Below are positions 41,614-50,919 of a DNA stretch of 64,000 nt, piece by piece (position 1 is the stretch's first letter; each line of letters opens with the position of its first letter). The notes beneath the pieces are model-generated. The model did not search any database and was not told where the DNA came from. It saw only the letters and a program-made list of their open reading frames with translations. Source of the DNA: Duganella flavida (GTDB taxonomy: Bacteria > Pseudomonadota > Gammaproteobacteria > Burkholderiales > Burkholderiaceae_D); NCBI RefSeq assembly GCF_009857445.1, contig NZ_WWCN01000023.1, positions 24,832 through 88,831 on the forward strand, given 5' to 3'. The translations under genes and the position numbers were made by a program.

Positions 41614-42882
41614 ATGTATTCACTCGCGTTTTCGATTTTGTTCGTTTCTTTCATTGTTTTGACCCTGCTGGTCCGCTTCTGGCTGGCCTCGCGTCATATC
41701 CGTCATGTACTGACGCACCGCAGCGCCGTGCCGGCCGAATTCGCTGAAAAAATCCGCCTCGCCGCTCACCAGAAGGCGGCCGACTACACCATCGCGCGCA
41801 CCAAGTTCGGCCTGTTGACGCTGGCGGTGAACACCCTGGTGCTGGTCGGTTTCACCCTGCTGGGTGGCCTGCAGTGGCTGTCGCTGCAGATTTTCCAGGC
41901 CACCGGCCCGGGTATGGCCTACCAGCTAGCCCTGCTGGCCGCGTTCGCCCTGATTTCCGGCGCCATCGACCTGCCGTTCGATTACTACAAGCAGTTCAAG
42001 CTTGAACAACGTTTCGGTTTCAACAAGATGAGCAAGGGACTGTTCTTTGCCGATCTGGTCAAAGGTTCGCTGCTGGGCGCGGCCATCGGCCTGCCGCTGG
42101 CGTGGGTGGTGCTGACCCTGATGGGCAAGGCCGGCGACCTGTGGTGGCTGTACACCTGGATGGTGTGGAGCGGCTTCCAGCTGCTGATGATGGTGCTGTT
42201 CCCAACCGTGATCGCACCGCTGTTCAACAAGTTCACGCCGCTGGAAGACCAATCGCTGAAAGCCCGTATCGAAGGCTTGATGCAGCGCGTCGGCTTCGCC
42301 TCCAAGGGCCTGTTCGTGATGGATGGTTCCAAGCGCAGCGCGCACGGCAATGCTTACTTCTCCGGCTTCGGCGCGGCCAAGCGTATCGTATTCTTCGATA
42401 CGCTGCTGGCGCGTTTGCAGCCGCAGGAAATTGAAGCGGTGCTGGCGCACGAGCTGGGCCACTTCAAGCTCAAGCACATCGTCAAGCGCGTGGTGGTGAT
42501 GTTTGCCATGTCGCTCGGCTTCCTGGCCCTGCTCGGCTTCCTGAAAACCCAGCCGTGGTTCTACGACGGCCTCGGTGTCAATCCGCTGGCGTTGCCGGGC
42601 CAGAGCAATGACGCCATGGTGCTGCTGCTGTTCATGCTGGTGCTGCCGGTGTTCACCTTCCTGTTTGGCCCGCTGACTTCGCTCACCTCGCGCAAGCACG
42701 AATTTGAAGCGGACGCTTTCGCCGCCAAGCACACCGACGCGCGCGACCTGGTGTCGGCGCTGGTCAAGATGTACGAGGATAACGCCTCCACCCTGACGCC
42801 GGACCCGCTGCACTCGGCCTTCTACGACTCGCACCCGCCGGCCAGCGTGCGCATCCGTCAACTGAATCTGGCGGTGCAATAA
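41614..42882 (+). CDS. M48 family membrane metalloprotease (Ste24/CAAX type)
   Basis: A 422-residue membrane zinc peptidase. Seen: several hydrophobic helices, catalytic HELGHF in LAHELGHFKLKH, and the distal Glu in RKHEFEADAFA; length and RSAHGNAYFSGFG motif fit the Ste24-like group rather than the shorter HtpX. Known: such enzymes cleave CAAX peptides in eukaryotes and handle membrane protein quality control in bacteria. The stop overlaps the rsgA start (TAATG at 42880-42884), so the two are coupled. Confidence 0.92.
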   Translation: MYSLAFSILFVSFIVLTLLVRFWLASRHIRHVLTHRSAVPAEFAEKIRLAAHQKAADYTIARTKFGLLTLAVNTLVLVGFTLLGGLQWLSLQIFQATGPGMAYQLALLAAFALISGAIDLPFDYYKQFKLEQRFGFNKMSKGLFFADLVKGSLLGAAIGLPLAWVVLTLMGKAGDLWWLYTWMVWSGFQLLMMVLFPTVIAPLFNKFTPLEDQSLKARIEGLMQRVGFASKGLFVMDGSKRSAHGNAYFSGFGAAKRIVFFDTLLARLQPQEIEAVLAHELGHFKLKHIVKRVVVMFAMSLGFLALLGFLKTQPWFYDGLGVNPLALPGQSNDAMVLLLFMLVLPVFTFLFGPLTSLTSRKHEFEADAFAAKHTDARDLVSALVKMYEDNASTLTPDPLHSAFYDSHPPASVRIRQLNLAVQ

Positions 42883-43796
42883 TGAACAACGCATCGAACA
42901 AACAACGTCTAGCCACCATCATCGCCGCTCACGGCCGCCACTACCTGGCGGAGTCGGACGGCCTCAAGCTGCAATGCGTCACGCGCGGCAAGAAGACCAA
43001 TGTGGCTGTGGGCGACATCGTCCACATCACCATGACCTCGCCCGACCAGGGCGTGATCGACAAGATCGAAGAGCGCAAGACGCTGCTGTACCGCTCGGAC
43101 CAGTACAAGTCCAAGCTGCTGGCGGCCAATTTGACGCAGCTGTTCATCGTGGTCGCCACCGAGCCCGGCTTCACCGACGACCTGGTGTCGCGCGCGCTGG
43201 TGGCAGCCGACGCGGCCGGCATCAAGGCCCACCTGATCCTGAATAAAACCGACGTGGTCGAATCGCTGGCGCGCACCCGCGAACGGGTGGCGCCATACGC
43301 CGCGCTTGGCTACCCGGTGCATGAAGTATCGGCCAAGGCCACGCCGGAGGAAACCCTGGCCATCCTGAAACCGCTGCTGGCCGGCCAATCGTCGATCCTG
43401 ATCGGCCAGTCCGGCATGGGCAAGTCCTCGTTGATCAACCTGCTGATCCCGGAAGCCGACATCGCCGTGCGCGAGATCTCGGCCGCGCTGGACACCGGCA
43501 AGCACACCACCACCTTCACCCGGCTGTACACGCTGCCGGAGCTGGGGCCCGATTCGGCCATCATCGATTCGCCGGGCTTCCAGGAGTTCGGCCTCTACCA
43601 CCTGAGCGAGGGCATGCTGGAACGCGCCTTCGTTGAATTTGCGCCCTACCTCGGGCATTGCAAGTTCTACAACTGCCGCCACCTGATCGAGCCCCAGTGT
43701 GCCGTGCTGGCCGCCGTGGAGGAAGGTAAGATCGCCAGAATGCGGCATACGCTGTACGGCCAGCTCTTGCATGAATCTTCACAGACCCTGTATTAA
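42882..43796 (+). CDS. rsgA: Ribosome small-subunit GTPase RsgA
   Basis: A 304-residue circularly permuted GTPase. Seen: OB domain at the start, G4 motif NKTDVV before G1 (GQSGMGKSSLINLL), G3 DSPGFQEF, and a C-terminal zinc site with HCKFYNCRH. Known: RsgA helps late maturation of the 30S subunit. It follows the M48 gene with overlap. Normal length. A perfect TATAAT 18 bp past its stop may be the -10 of the next gene. Confidence 0.95.
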   Translation: MNNASNKQRLATIIAAHGRHYLAESDGLKLQCVTRGKKTNVAVGDIVHITMTSPDQGVIDKIEERKTLLYRSDQYKSKLLAANLTQLFIVVATEPGFTDDLVSRALVAADAAGIKAHLILNKTDVVESLARTRERVAPYAALGYPVHEVSAKATPEETLAILKPLLAGQSSILIGQSGMGKSSLINLLIPEADIAVREISAALDTGKHTTTFTRLYTLPELGPDSAIIDSPGFQEFGLYHLSEGMLERAFVEFAPYLGHCKFYNCRHLIEPQCAVLAAVEEGKIARMRHTLYGQLLHESSQTLY

Positions 43797-43849
43797 AAAC
43801 AAGAGTTTGTGTCTATAATGCCTTGAGGCAATTAGCCCAAGGACCCGTG

Positions 43850-46681
43850 ATGGACATGTTTGCGCTCGACGACGCGTTGGCCGACTGGGAGGCATCCCTG
43901 CCCCCCCTGCGCGGCCCTGCGCGCCTGCCAGTGCTGCTGCCGCTAGCCTGGCACCTGCGCCAGCGCGACACGGCGCGGGCGCTGGCCCTGGCCACCGAAG
44001 GCCTGTCCTTGCTGGACCAGGCCAGCCTGCCGGCCGCGGACACGCAAACCATCGCCAGCCGCTTCCTGCTGATCCGCGCCGAAGCCGCATGGCTGTCCGG
44101 CCAGCTGGAAGACGCCGACCAGCTAGCCGCCGATGTCGGCGAACGCTTCGCCTCCCTCGACCATCCGCTCGGCCGCGCCGACGCTCACTGGCTGCGCGCC
44201 TGGATCGCCATCGACCACGGCGACCACGCGCGCGCCGTCACCGAACTGGAACAGATGGCCGCCGCCGCGCGCATCGCCGGCGACGTCCAGCGCTGCGCCA
44301 TCGCCGATGCCGTCAACGCCCGCTGGCATGTGCTGCACGACCTGCCCAGCGCGCAGCAGCGCTGGGGCCAGCGCTTCACACAGGACGACGCCAAACTGCC
44401 CGCCGTCGCCAGCTGGATCTACGACTACTACGGCCTGGCCGCCAGCCAGGCCAGCGACTTTGGCGCCGCTGCCGCGCACTACCTGCGCTGCTACGAAGCG
44501 GCGCTGGAAACCGGCCAGCTGCGCATGGCCATCACCGCCGCCATCAACATCGGCCTCGATTTCACCATCCTCAACGACCACCATGCAGCGCTGGAGTGGA
44601 TGGAGAGTGCGCTCGACCTGGCGCGTCCCACCGGCTGGCCGCGCAGCATCGGCGCCTGTTTGATGCACACCGCTGATACCATGCGCCGCCTCGGCCGGCT
44701 CGACGCCACCGAGGAACTGCTGCAGGAAGCGCTCGAGATCCTGACGCCCATGTCCAGCGCGCGCAGCTACGCCACCGCCCTGCATTACCTGGGCGACCTG
44801 TCGCTCGACAAGGCCGACTACACCGCCGCGCTGGACGCCTTCCGCAAGCTGCAGGTGCGCGGCGAAGCCTTGCAGCACGCCGACTTCCAAAGCATCGCGC
44901 GGCGCGGCCAGGCGCACGCACTGTGCTTCCTCGACCGTCCGCAGGAAGCGATGACGATGGCCGAACAGGCGGCGCTACTGGCGCAGGAGCAGGCCAACCG
45001 CTACAACCACGTGGCCGCGCTGCGCGTAAAGTCGCTGATCCACCTGCGCCACCAGTTGCCCACGCCGGCCGGCATGACGGAGCCCAACGCCACCCTGCAC
45101 TTCCTGCACCAGGCCTTGGCGGTGGCGGGCCACATCAGCGGCTACACCCTGCCCGGCGACCTGCACGATGCGCTGGCGCGCGAGTATGCGCAGATCGGCG
45201 ACTACCAGCGCGCCTACGCATCGGCACAACTGGCTGCCGCCGCGCGCGAGAAAACTCACAGCCAGGACGCCACCAACCGCGCCATCGCCATGCAGGTGCA
45301 GCACCAGACCGAGCACGCGCGCGCCGAAGGCCTGCACCACCGCGAACTGGCGGCTGCCGAAGCGCGCCGCGTGCAGCTGCTGCAGCAGACTACCTCCACG
45401 CTGGAGCGCCTGTCCGCCATCGGCCAGGAGATTACCACCCACCTCGACGCCAAGGCCGTGTTCCAGGCGCTGGACCGCCACGTGCAGGCGCTATTGCCAG
45501 CCAATTCACTGGCGGTCTATATGTGCGATCCGGGCCACGACAGCATCAGCCGCGTGTTCGGCATCGAGAACGGCCAGCCGCTGGCCAGCAACACCATCGC
45601 CATCGACAACCCGCACGCCAACGCCGCCCGCAGCCTGCGCGAGCGGGCCGAGATCTACGTTGCCGACGCCGGCCCGGACGACATCTTCCTCGCTCCCGGC
45701 ACCCAGCTGATGGCCAGCGCGCTGTATGTGCCGCTGCTGGTGGGCGAACGCACGCTGGGCGTGATGACGGTGCAGTGCACGCTGTCCAACGCCTACGGCC
45801 CGCGCGAGCGCCTGATCTTCCGCACCCTGTGCGCTTACGGCGCCATCGCGCTTGATAACGCCGAAGCCTATCGCCAGCTGAAGGATGCGCAAACGCAGCT
45901 GGTCTCGCAGGAGAAACTGGCGGCGCTGGGCGCGCTGATGGCCGGCGTGGCGCACGAACTGAATACGCCGATCGGCAACAGCCTGCTGATCGCCAGCACG
46001 CTGGTGCAAAAAACCGAGGAGCTGGAAGCGCAGATGAACGGCGCCGGTTTGAAACGCTCGTCGCTGGCGACTTATTTTGAAGACGCGCGCACCGCACATG
46101 AACTGGTGATGCGCGGCTTGAACAGCGCCGCCAACCTGGTGAACAGCTTCAAGCAAGTGGCGGTCGACCGCACCACCGAACAGCGGCGCCAGTTCAATCT
46201 GGCGCAGGTATCGCAGGAAGTCATCGCCACCATGATGAACCGCATCCGCGCCTCCAGTCACCGTATCGAGATCGAGGTGGCAGACACGATTATGCTGGAC
46301 AGCTATCCAGGTCCGTACGGCCAGGTGATCGCCAACTTCATTAACAACGCCCTGCTGCACGCCTTCACGCAGGCCGGCAGCGGCAGCATGTGGCTGCGCG
46401 CGCAGGGCCCGGTGGACGGCCGGGTGCTGGTGACCTTCCGCGACAACGGCAAAGGCATCGCACCGGAACACATGTCGCGCATCTTCGATCCCTTCTTCAC
46501 CACCAAGCTGGGACAGGGCGGCAGCGGGCTTGGACTGTCGATCAGCTACAACATTGTCACTTCGCTTATGGGCGGCCTGATTTCCGTGCACAGCGCGCGC
46601 GATGGCACCATCTTCACGCTGGACCTGCCCCTCACCGCGCCCGAGCACCAACAGCCGGCCGCCACGCAAATCTACAATTAA
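43850..46681 (+). CDS. Soluble hybrid TPR-GAF sensor histidine kinase
   Basis: A 943-residue cytoplasmic kinase. The start is ATG 43850 with AAGGA eight bases upstream. Seen: about 480 residues of Ala/Leu/Arg-rich paired helices that look like TPR-type repeats (LxxAxxxAxxxGD pattern, ALHYLGDLSLDKADYTAALDAF), a helix and GAF domain at about 515-680 (TLGVMTVQCTLS), H-box VAHELNTPIGNS with H702, N-box FINNALLHAF, and G-boxes DNGKGI and GGSGLGLSI. No membrane segment. It ends 100 bp before argF. No response regulator is adjacent. A TATAAT at 43814 may be its -10. Signal and partner unknown; TPR helices suggest protein-protein sensing. Confidence 0.9.
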   Translation: MDMFALDDALADWEASLPPLRGPARLPVLLPLAWHLRQRDTARALALATEGLSLLDQASLPAADTQTIASRFLLIRAEAAWLSGQLEDADQLAADVGERFASLDHPLGRADAHWLRAWIAIDHGDHARAVTELEQMAAAARIAGDVQRCAIADAVNARWHVLHDLPSAQQRWGQRFTQDDAKLPAVASWIYDYYGLAASQASDFGAAAAHYLRCYEAALETGQLRMAITAAINIGLDFTILNDHHAALEWMESALDLARPTGWPRSIGACLMHTADTMRRLGRLDATEELLQEALEILTPMSSARSYATALHYLGDLSLDKADYTAALDAFRKLQVRGEALQHADFQSIARRGQAHALCFLDRPQEAMTMAEQAALLAQEQANRYNHVAALRVKSLIHLRHQLPTPAGMTEPNATLHFLHQALAVAGHISGYTLPGDLHDALAREYAQIGDYQRAYASAQLAAAAREKTHSQDATNRAIAMQVQHQTEHARAEGLHHRELAAAEARRVQLLQQTTSTLERLSAIGQEITTHLDAKAVFQALDRHVQALLPANSLAVYMCDPGHDSISRVFGIENGQPLASNTIAIDNPHANAARSLRERAEIYVADAGPDDIFLAPGTQLMASALYVPLLVGERTLGVMTVQCTLSNAYGPRERLIFRTLCAYGAIALDNAEAYRQLKDAQTQLVSQEKLAALGALMAGVAHELNTPIGNSLLIASTLVQKTEELEAQMNGAGLKRSSLATYFEDARTAHELVMRGLNSAANLVNSFKQVAVDRTTEQRRQFNLAQVSQEVIATMMNRIRASSHRIEIEVADTIMLDSYPGPYGQVIANFINNALLHAFTQAGSGSMWLRAQGPVDGRVLVTFRDNGKGIAPEHMSRIFDPFFTTKLGQGGSGLGLSISYNIVTSLMGGLISVHSARDGTIFTLDLPLTAPEHQQPAATQIYN

Positions 46682-46781
46682 ATCATTTGTATAGACAGCA
46701 TAATCTGCGGCGATTAGCCCTATCCGCCGAATTGCCTTTATAATTGTTCGGTTAAGCCGTAGCCATCTGTCAGTTGTCATT

Positions 46782-47708
46782 ATGCCTATCCAAAAACCGA
46801 TCAAGCATTACCTGCAGTTTTCCGACCTCACGCTGGAAGAGTACGAGTACGTTATCGAGCGCGCGCACCTCATCAAGCGCAAGTTCAAGAACTACGAGAT
46901 TTATCACCCGATGATCGACCGTACGCTGGTCATGGTGTTCGATAAAAACTCCACCCGCACCCGCCTCTCGTTCGAGGCCGGCATGCACCAGCTGGGCGGC
47001 GCCGCCATCTACCTGAACACGCGCGACTCGCAACTGGGCCGCGGCGAACCGGTGGAAGACGCCGGCCAGGTCATGTCGCGCATGTGCGACATCATCATGG
47101 TGCGTACCTATGGCCAGGACATCATCGAGCGTTTCGCCGCCAATTCGCGCGTGCCGGTGATTAATGGCCTGACCAACGAACATCACCCGTGCCAGGTGTT
47201 TGCCGACATCTTCACCTACATCGAGCACCGTGGCTCGATCACCGGCAAAACCGTAGCGTGGGTCGGTGACGCCAACAACATGCTGTATTCGTGGCTGCAA
47301 GCGGCCGAAGTCTTCGGCTTCCACGTCAACGTCTCGACGCCGCACGGCTACGAGATGGACATGTCGCTGGTCTCCACCGACCGCTTCACGCTGTTCGCCA
47401 ATCCGTCCGACGCCTGCGAAGGCGCGCACCTGGTCAACACCGACGTCTGGACCAGCATGGGCTACGAAGAAGAAAACGCCGCCCGCCTGAAAGCCTTCGA
47501 CGGCTGGATCGTCGACAGCGCCAAGATGTCGCGCGCCGCACCGGACGCGCTGTTCATGCACTGCCTGCCGGCCCACCGCGGCGAAGAAGTATCGGCAGAC
47601 GTCATCGACGGCCCGCAATCGGTGGTCTGGGATGAAGCGGAGAACCGCCTGCACATCCAGAAAGCGCTGATCGAGTACCTGCTCCTCGGCCGCATCGACA
47701 AGAACTAA
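46782..47708 (+). CDS. argF: Ornithine carbamoyltransferase
   Basis: A 308-residue enzyme of arginine synthesis: carbamoyl phosphate plus ornithine to citrulline. Seen: STRTRLSFE (carbamoyl phosphate site), HPCQ (HHPCQVFADI) and HCLPAHRGEEV (ornithine site), plus a normal length. No ribosome site is obvious before the ATG. argG follows 24 bp later, so the pair makes two consecutive steps. A TATAAT at 46739-46744 may be the -10 of its promoter, but I see no good -35. Confidence 0.96.
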   Translation: MPIQKPIKHYLQFSDLTLEEYEYVIERAHLIKRKFKNYEIYHPMIDRTLVMVFDKNSTRTRLSFEAGMHQLGGAAIYLNTRDSQLGRGEPVEDAGQVMSRMCDIIMVRTYGQDIIERFAANSRVPVINGLTNEHHPCQVFADIFTYIEHRGSITGKTVAWVGDANNMLYSWLQAAEVFGFHVNVSTPHGYEMDMSLVSTDRFTLFANPSDACEGAHLVNTDVWTSMGYEEENAARLKAFDGWIVDSAKMSRAAPDALFMHCLPAHRGEEVSADVIDGPQSVVWDEAENRLHIQKALIEYLLLGRIDKN

Positions 47709-47732
47709 TTCAACACACACATTGGAACTAGC

Positions 47733-48965
47733 ATGAGCGACATTAAAAAAGTAGTCCTCGCCTACTCGGGCGGCCTCGATACCTCCGTCATCCTGAAATG
47801 GCTGCAGGATAACTACCAATGCGAAATCGTCACCTTCACCGCTGACCTGGGCCAGGGCGAAGAACTGGAACCGGCACGCGCCAAGGCGCTGAAGTTCGGC
47901 ATTAAGCCTGAGAACATCTACATCGACGACGTGCGTGAAGAATTCGTGCGCGACTTCGTGTTCCCTATGTTCCGCGCCAACACCGTGTACGAAGGCGAAT
48001 ACCTGCTGGGTACCTCGATCGCGCGTCCGCTGATCGCCAAGCGCCTGATCGAGATCGCCAACGAGACCGGCGCCGACGCCATCTCGCACGGCGCCACCGG
48101 CAAGGGCAACGACCAAGTGCGTTTCGAACTGGGCGCCTACGCGCTGAAACCAGGCGTCAAAGTGATCGCGCCATGGCGTGAATGGGACCTGCTGTCGCGC
48201 GAAAAACTGCTGAAGTACGCAGAAGACGCAGGCATCGCTATCGACATGAAACACAAGAACGGCGGCGCGCCGTACTCGATGGACGCCAACCTGCTGCACA
48301 TCTCGTTCGAAGGCCGCCACCTGGAAAACCCAAGCGCCGAAGCCGAAGAATCGATGTGGCGCTGGAGCGTGAGCCCTGAGGCCGCGCCGGATCAAGCCGA
48401 GTACATCGACCTGGAATACGAAAAAGGCGACATCGTCGCCATCAACGGCGTGCGCATGTCGCCAGCCACCGTGCTGACCGAACTGAATCGCCTGGGCGGC
48501 AAGCATGGCATCGGCCGGCTTGACCTCGTCGAGAATCGCTACGTCGGCATGAAGTCGCGCGGCTGCTACGAAACCCCTGGCGGCACCATCATGCTGAAAG
48601 GCCACCGCGCCATCGAATCGATCACGCTGGACCGAGAAGTAGCGCACTTGAAGGACGACCTGATGCCGCGCTACGCATCGCTGATCTACAACGGCTACTG
48701 GTGGGCGCCGGAGCGCGTCGCGCTGCAAACCCTGATCGACCACACCCAAGCCACCGTGAACGGCTGGGTGCGCATCAAGCTGTACAAGGGTAACGTCATC
48801 GTCGTGTCGCGCGATTCGAAGACCGACTCGCTGTTTGATATGAACATCGCCACCTTCGACGAAGACGGCGGCGCTTACAATCAAGCCGATGCCGGTGGCT
48901 TCATTAAACTGAATGCGCTGCGCATGCGCATCGCTGCCAACGCACGCCTGAAGCGCGGTCAATAA
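47733..48965 (+). CDS. argG: Argininosuccinate synthase
   Basis: A 410-residue enzyme that joins citrulline and aspartate with ATP. Seen: the ATP loop AYSGGLDTSVI at the N-terminus, the GATGKGNDQVRFE segment, and the substrate-binding stretch with ETPGGTI. GGAA precedes the ATG. It follows argF on the same strand (24 bp) and ends before a strong terminator, so argFG is one unit. Confidence 0.96.
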   Translation: MSDIKKVVLAYSGGLDTSVILKWLQDNYQCEIVTFTADLGQGEELEPARAKALKFGIKPENIYIDDVREEFVRDFVFPMFRANTVYEGEYLLGTSIARPLIAKRLIEIANETGADAISHGATGKGNDQVRFELGAYALKPGVKVIAPWREWDLLSREKLLKYAEDAGIAIDMKHKNGGAPYSMDANLLHISFEGRHLENPSAEAEESMWRWSVSPEAAPDQAEYIDLEYEKGDIVAINGVRMSPATVLTELNRLGGKHGIGRLDLVENRYVGMKSRGCYETPGGTIMLKGHRAIESITLDREVAHLKDDLMPRYASLIYNGYWWAPERVALQTLIDHTQATVNGWVRIKLYKGNVIVVSRDSKTDSLFDMNIATFDEDGGAYNQADAGGFIKLNALRMRIAANARLKRGQ

Positions 48966-48986
48966 GCCACACTCGCAGCATCCAAG

Positions 48987-49017
48987 AATGGCCGCTCGCT
49001 GAGCGGCCATTTTTTTG
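48987..49017 (+). terminator. Rho-independent terminator after argG
   Basis: AATGGCCGCTC, loop GCT, GAGCGGCCATT, then a T-run. It separates the arginine pair from the Wsp operon, whose first ATG lies 40 bp further on. Confidence 0.93.
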
Positions 49018-49056
49018 ATACATTGGCTTCACTGTCTGATCGGGAGTGGAGCCAAC

Positions 49057-50850
49057 ATGCTAGCAAACCTCAGTATCAAGAAAAAACTCGCCAGCGGTTT
49101 CGGCGCCATCGTCGTCATCATCGTGGTGCTGCTGGTGCTGGCCTATACCAACTTCGGCAAACTCTCCATCGCCAGCGGGTGGGACCGGCACACACTGGAA
49201 GTGCTGATCGAAGCGGGCGAGATCGATACCGCGATGGTGCAGATACAAAGTTCGGTGCGCGGCTTCCTGATCACCGGCGACGAAAGCATCACACCGCAAA
49301 TCGGCATCGAAGAAGACATCCTGCACCAGCACCTGGCCAAAATCACCCAGCTCACCTCTGACAACGCCCACCAGCAGGAGCGGCTGAAACGCTTCACGCC
49401 CTTCATCAACAACTGGCTCGCCACCGTGGTCAAGCCGCAGCTGGAAAAGCGCCGCGTCAGCGCGCAATCGGTCAATCCAGCCGACGTGATCTCCGGCACG
49501 CGCACGGTGTTGGAAGCGCGCCGCATGCTAAAGGAAATCACCGACGAGGAAGAACAACTGCTGGCGGAACGCAGCAAGACCACCAACGGGCTGGCTGATT
49601 CCATGACACTGCTGCTGGTAGTCGGCGGCGGCATCTGCACCGTGCTGGCCATCGCCATCGGCTTGCTGCTGTCGCAGGCGCTGGCCGCACCGCTGGTACG
49701 CCTGAATGCTGTGGTGGAGCGCATCGCCCGCGGCGACCAAAGCGCGCGCGTGGAAGTAAGCTCCAATGATGAACTGGGCCAGGTATCGACAGCCTTCAAC
49801 CAGATGGCGCAGTCGATCCAGGACAGCCTGGAAAAAGAACTGGCGGCCTCCAACCAGTTGCGCGCCAAGGTCGACTCCTTGCTGGGCGTGGTCTCGAAAG
49901 CAGCCGCCGGCGACCTGACCGGAAAAATCCACGTGCGCGGCGACGACGCCATCGGCCAACTGGCCGAAGGACTGGAACGCATGTTCGACAACCTGCGCGC
50001 GCTGCTCAATAACGTGCAGAAGGCCGGTATCCAGGTCACCACCTCAGCCACCGAAATCGCCGCCTCGGCCAAGCAGCAGGAAGCCACCGGTGTCGAACAG
50101 GCGCAAACCAGCGTTGAAATCCTCAGCACCACCAAGGAAATCTCGGCCAACATCTCGCACCTGGTGAAAACCATGGAGGAAGCCACCTCGGTGGCCGACT
50201 ACACCACCCACGCCACTTCCGAAGCACAGGGCAACCTGAAACGCATGGACGGCACCATGCAGAACATGGTCACCGCCACCGACTCGATTAACGCCAAGCT
50301 GGCGGCATTGTCGGAAAAAGCTAGCAACATCAACAGCGTTCTGATTACAATCACCAAAGTGGCCGACCAGACCAACATCTTGTCGCTGAATGCCGCCATC
50401 GAGGCCGAAAAGGCTGGCGAGGCGGGACGCGGCTTCTCCGTCGTCGCCACAGAAATCCGCAGGCTGGCAGACCAAACCTCCGTCTCCACCTGGGATATTG
50501 AGCAGATGCTCAAGGAAATGCAGTCCGCCGTCTCGGCCAGCGTGATGGGCATGGACAAATTCTCGGAAGAGATCCGCCGCAGCGTCGGCGAAGTGCGCCA
50601 GGTGACCAACCAACTCTCCGGCGTGATGGACCAGGTACAAAAACTGGCGCCACAATTTGATCAAGTGTTGCAGGGCATGCAGTCGCAGGCCATCGGCGCA
50701 TCGCAGATCAACGAAACCATGATGCAGTTGAATGACGCCACCCAGCAAACCGTGGAATCGCTTAAATCGACCAGCGAGGCGGTCCACCAGTTGCAGTATG
50801 CAGCGGGCGGATTGCAAAGCAGCGTCGCCACTTTCGCCGTGGCGACCTGA
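49057..50850 (+). CDS. wspA1: Wsp chemoreceptor WspA, first copy
   Basis: A 597-residue receptor. The start is ATG 49057 (MLANLSIKKKL), with GGAG upstream. Seen: TM1 about 11-32, a periplasmic helical domain of about 155 residues that resembles CHASE3 (RGFLITGDE), TM2 about 187-207, HAMP, and a WspA-class signalling domain: the tip reads ADQTNILSLNAAIEAEKAGEAG instead of the common form, and the stretch IEQMLKEMQSAVSASVMGMD is diagnostic of WspA. Known: WspA senses surface contact in Pseudomonas and activates WspE. It opens an operon through wspR and is followed by a second copy. No promoter was recognised in the 40 bp before it. Confidence 0.93.
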   Translation: MLANLSIKKKLASGFGAIVVIIVVLLVLAYTNFGKLSIASGWDRHTLEVLIEAGEIDTAMVQIQSSVRGFLITGDESITPQIGIEEDILHQHLAKITQLTSDNAHQQERLKRFTPFINNWLATVVKPQLEKRRVSAQSVNPADVISGTRTVLEARRMLKEITDEEEQLLAERSKTTNGLADSMTLLLVVGGGICTVLAIAIGLLLSQALAAPLVRLNAVVERIARGDQSARVEVSSNDELGQVSTAFNQMAQSIQDSLEKELAASNQLRAKVDSLLGVVSKAAAGDLTGKIHVRGDDAIGQLAEGLERMFDNLRALLNNVQKAGIQVTTSATEIAASAKQQEATGVEQAQTSVEILSTTKEISANISHLVKTMEEATSVADYTTHATSEAQGNLKRMDGTMQNMVTATDSINAKLAALSEKASNINSVLITITKVADQTNILSLNAAIEAEKAGEAGRGFSVVATEIRRLADQTSVSTWDIEQMLKEMQSAVSASVMGMDKFSEEIRRSVGEVRQVTNQLSGVMDQVQKLAPQFDQVLQGMQSQAIGASQINETMMQLNDATQQTVESLKSTSEAVHQLQYAAGGLQSSVATFAVAT

Positions 50851-50919
50851 ATACCCTAAAAACGGCCGGTGTGGGAGAATGCCAGCTGCACGCTGGTACC
50901 CGCCAGTCCTGGAGAAAAA

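Noticed and set aside
46770..49010. 746-codon minus-strand frame across argF and argG
   Set aside because: Shadow of two well-defined arginine genes on the other strand.
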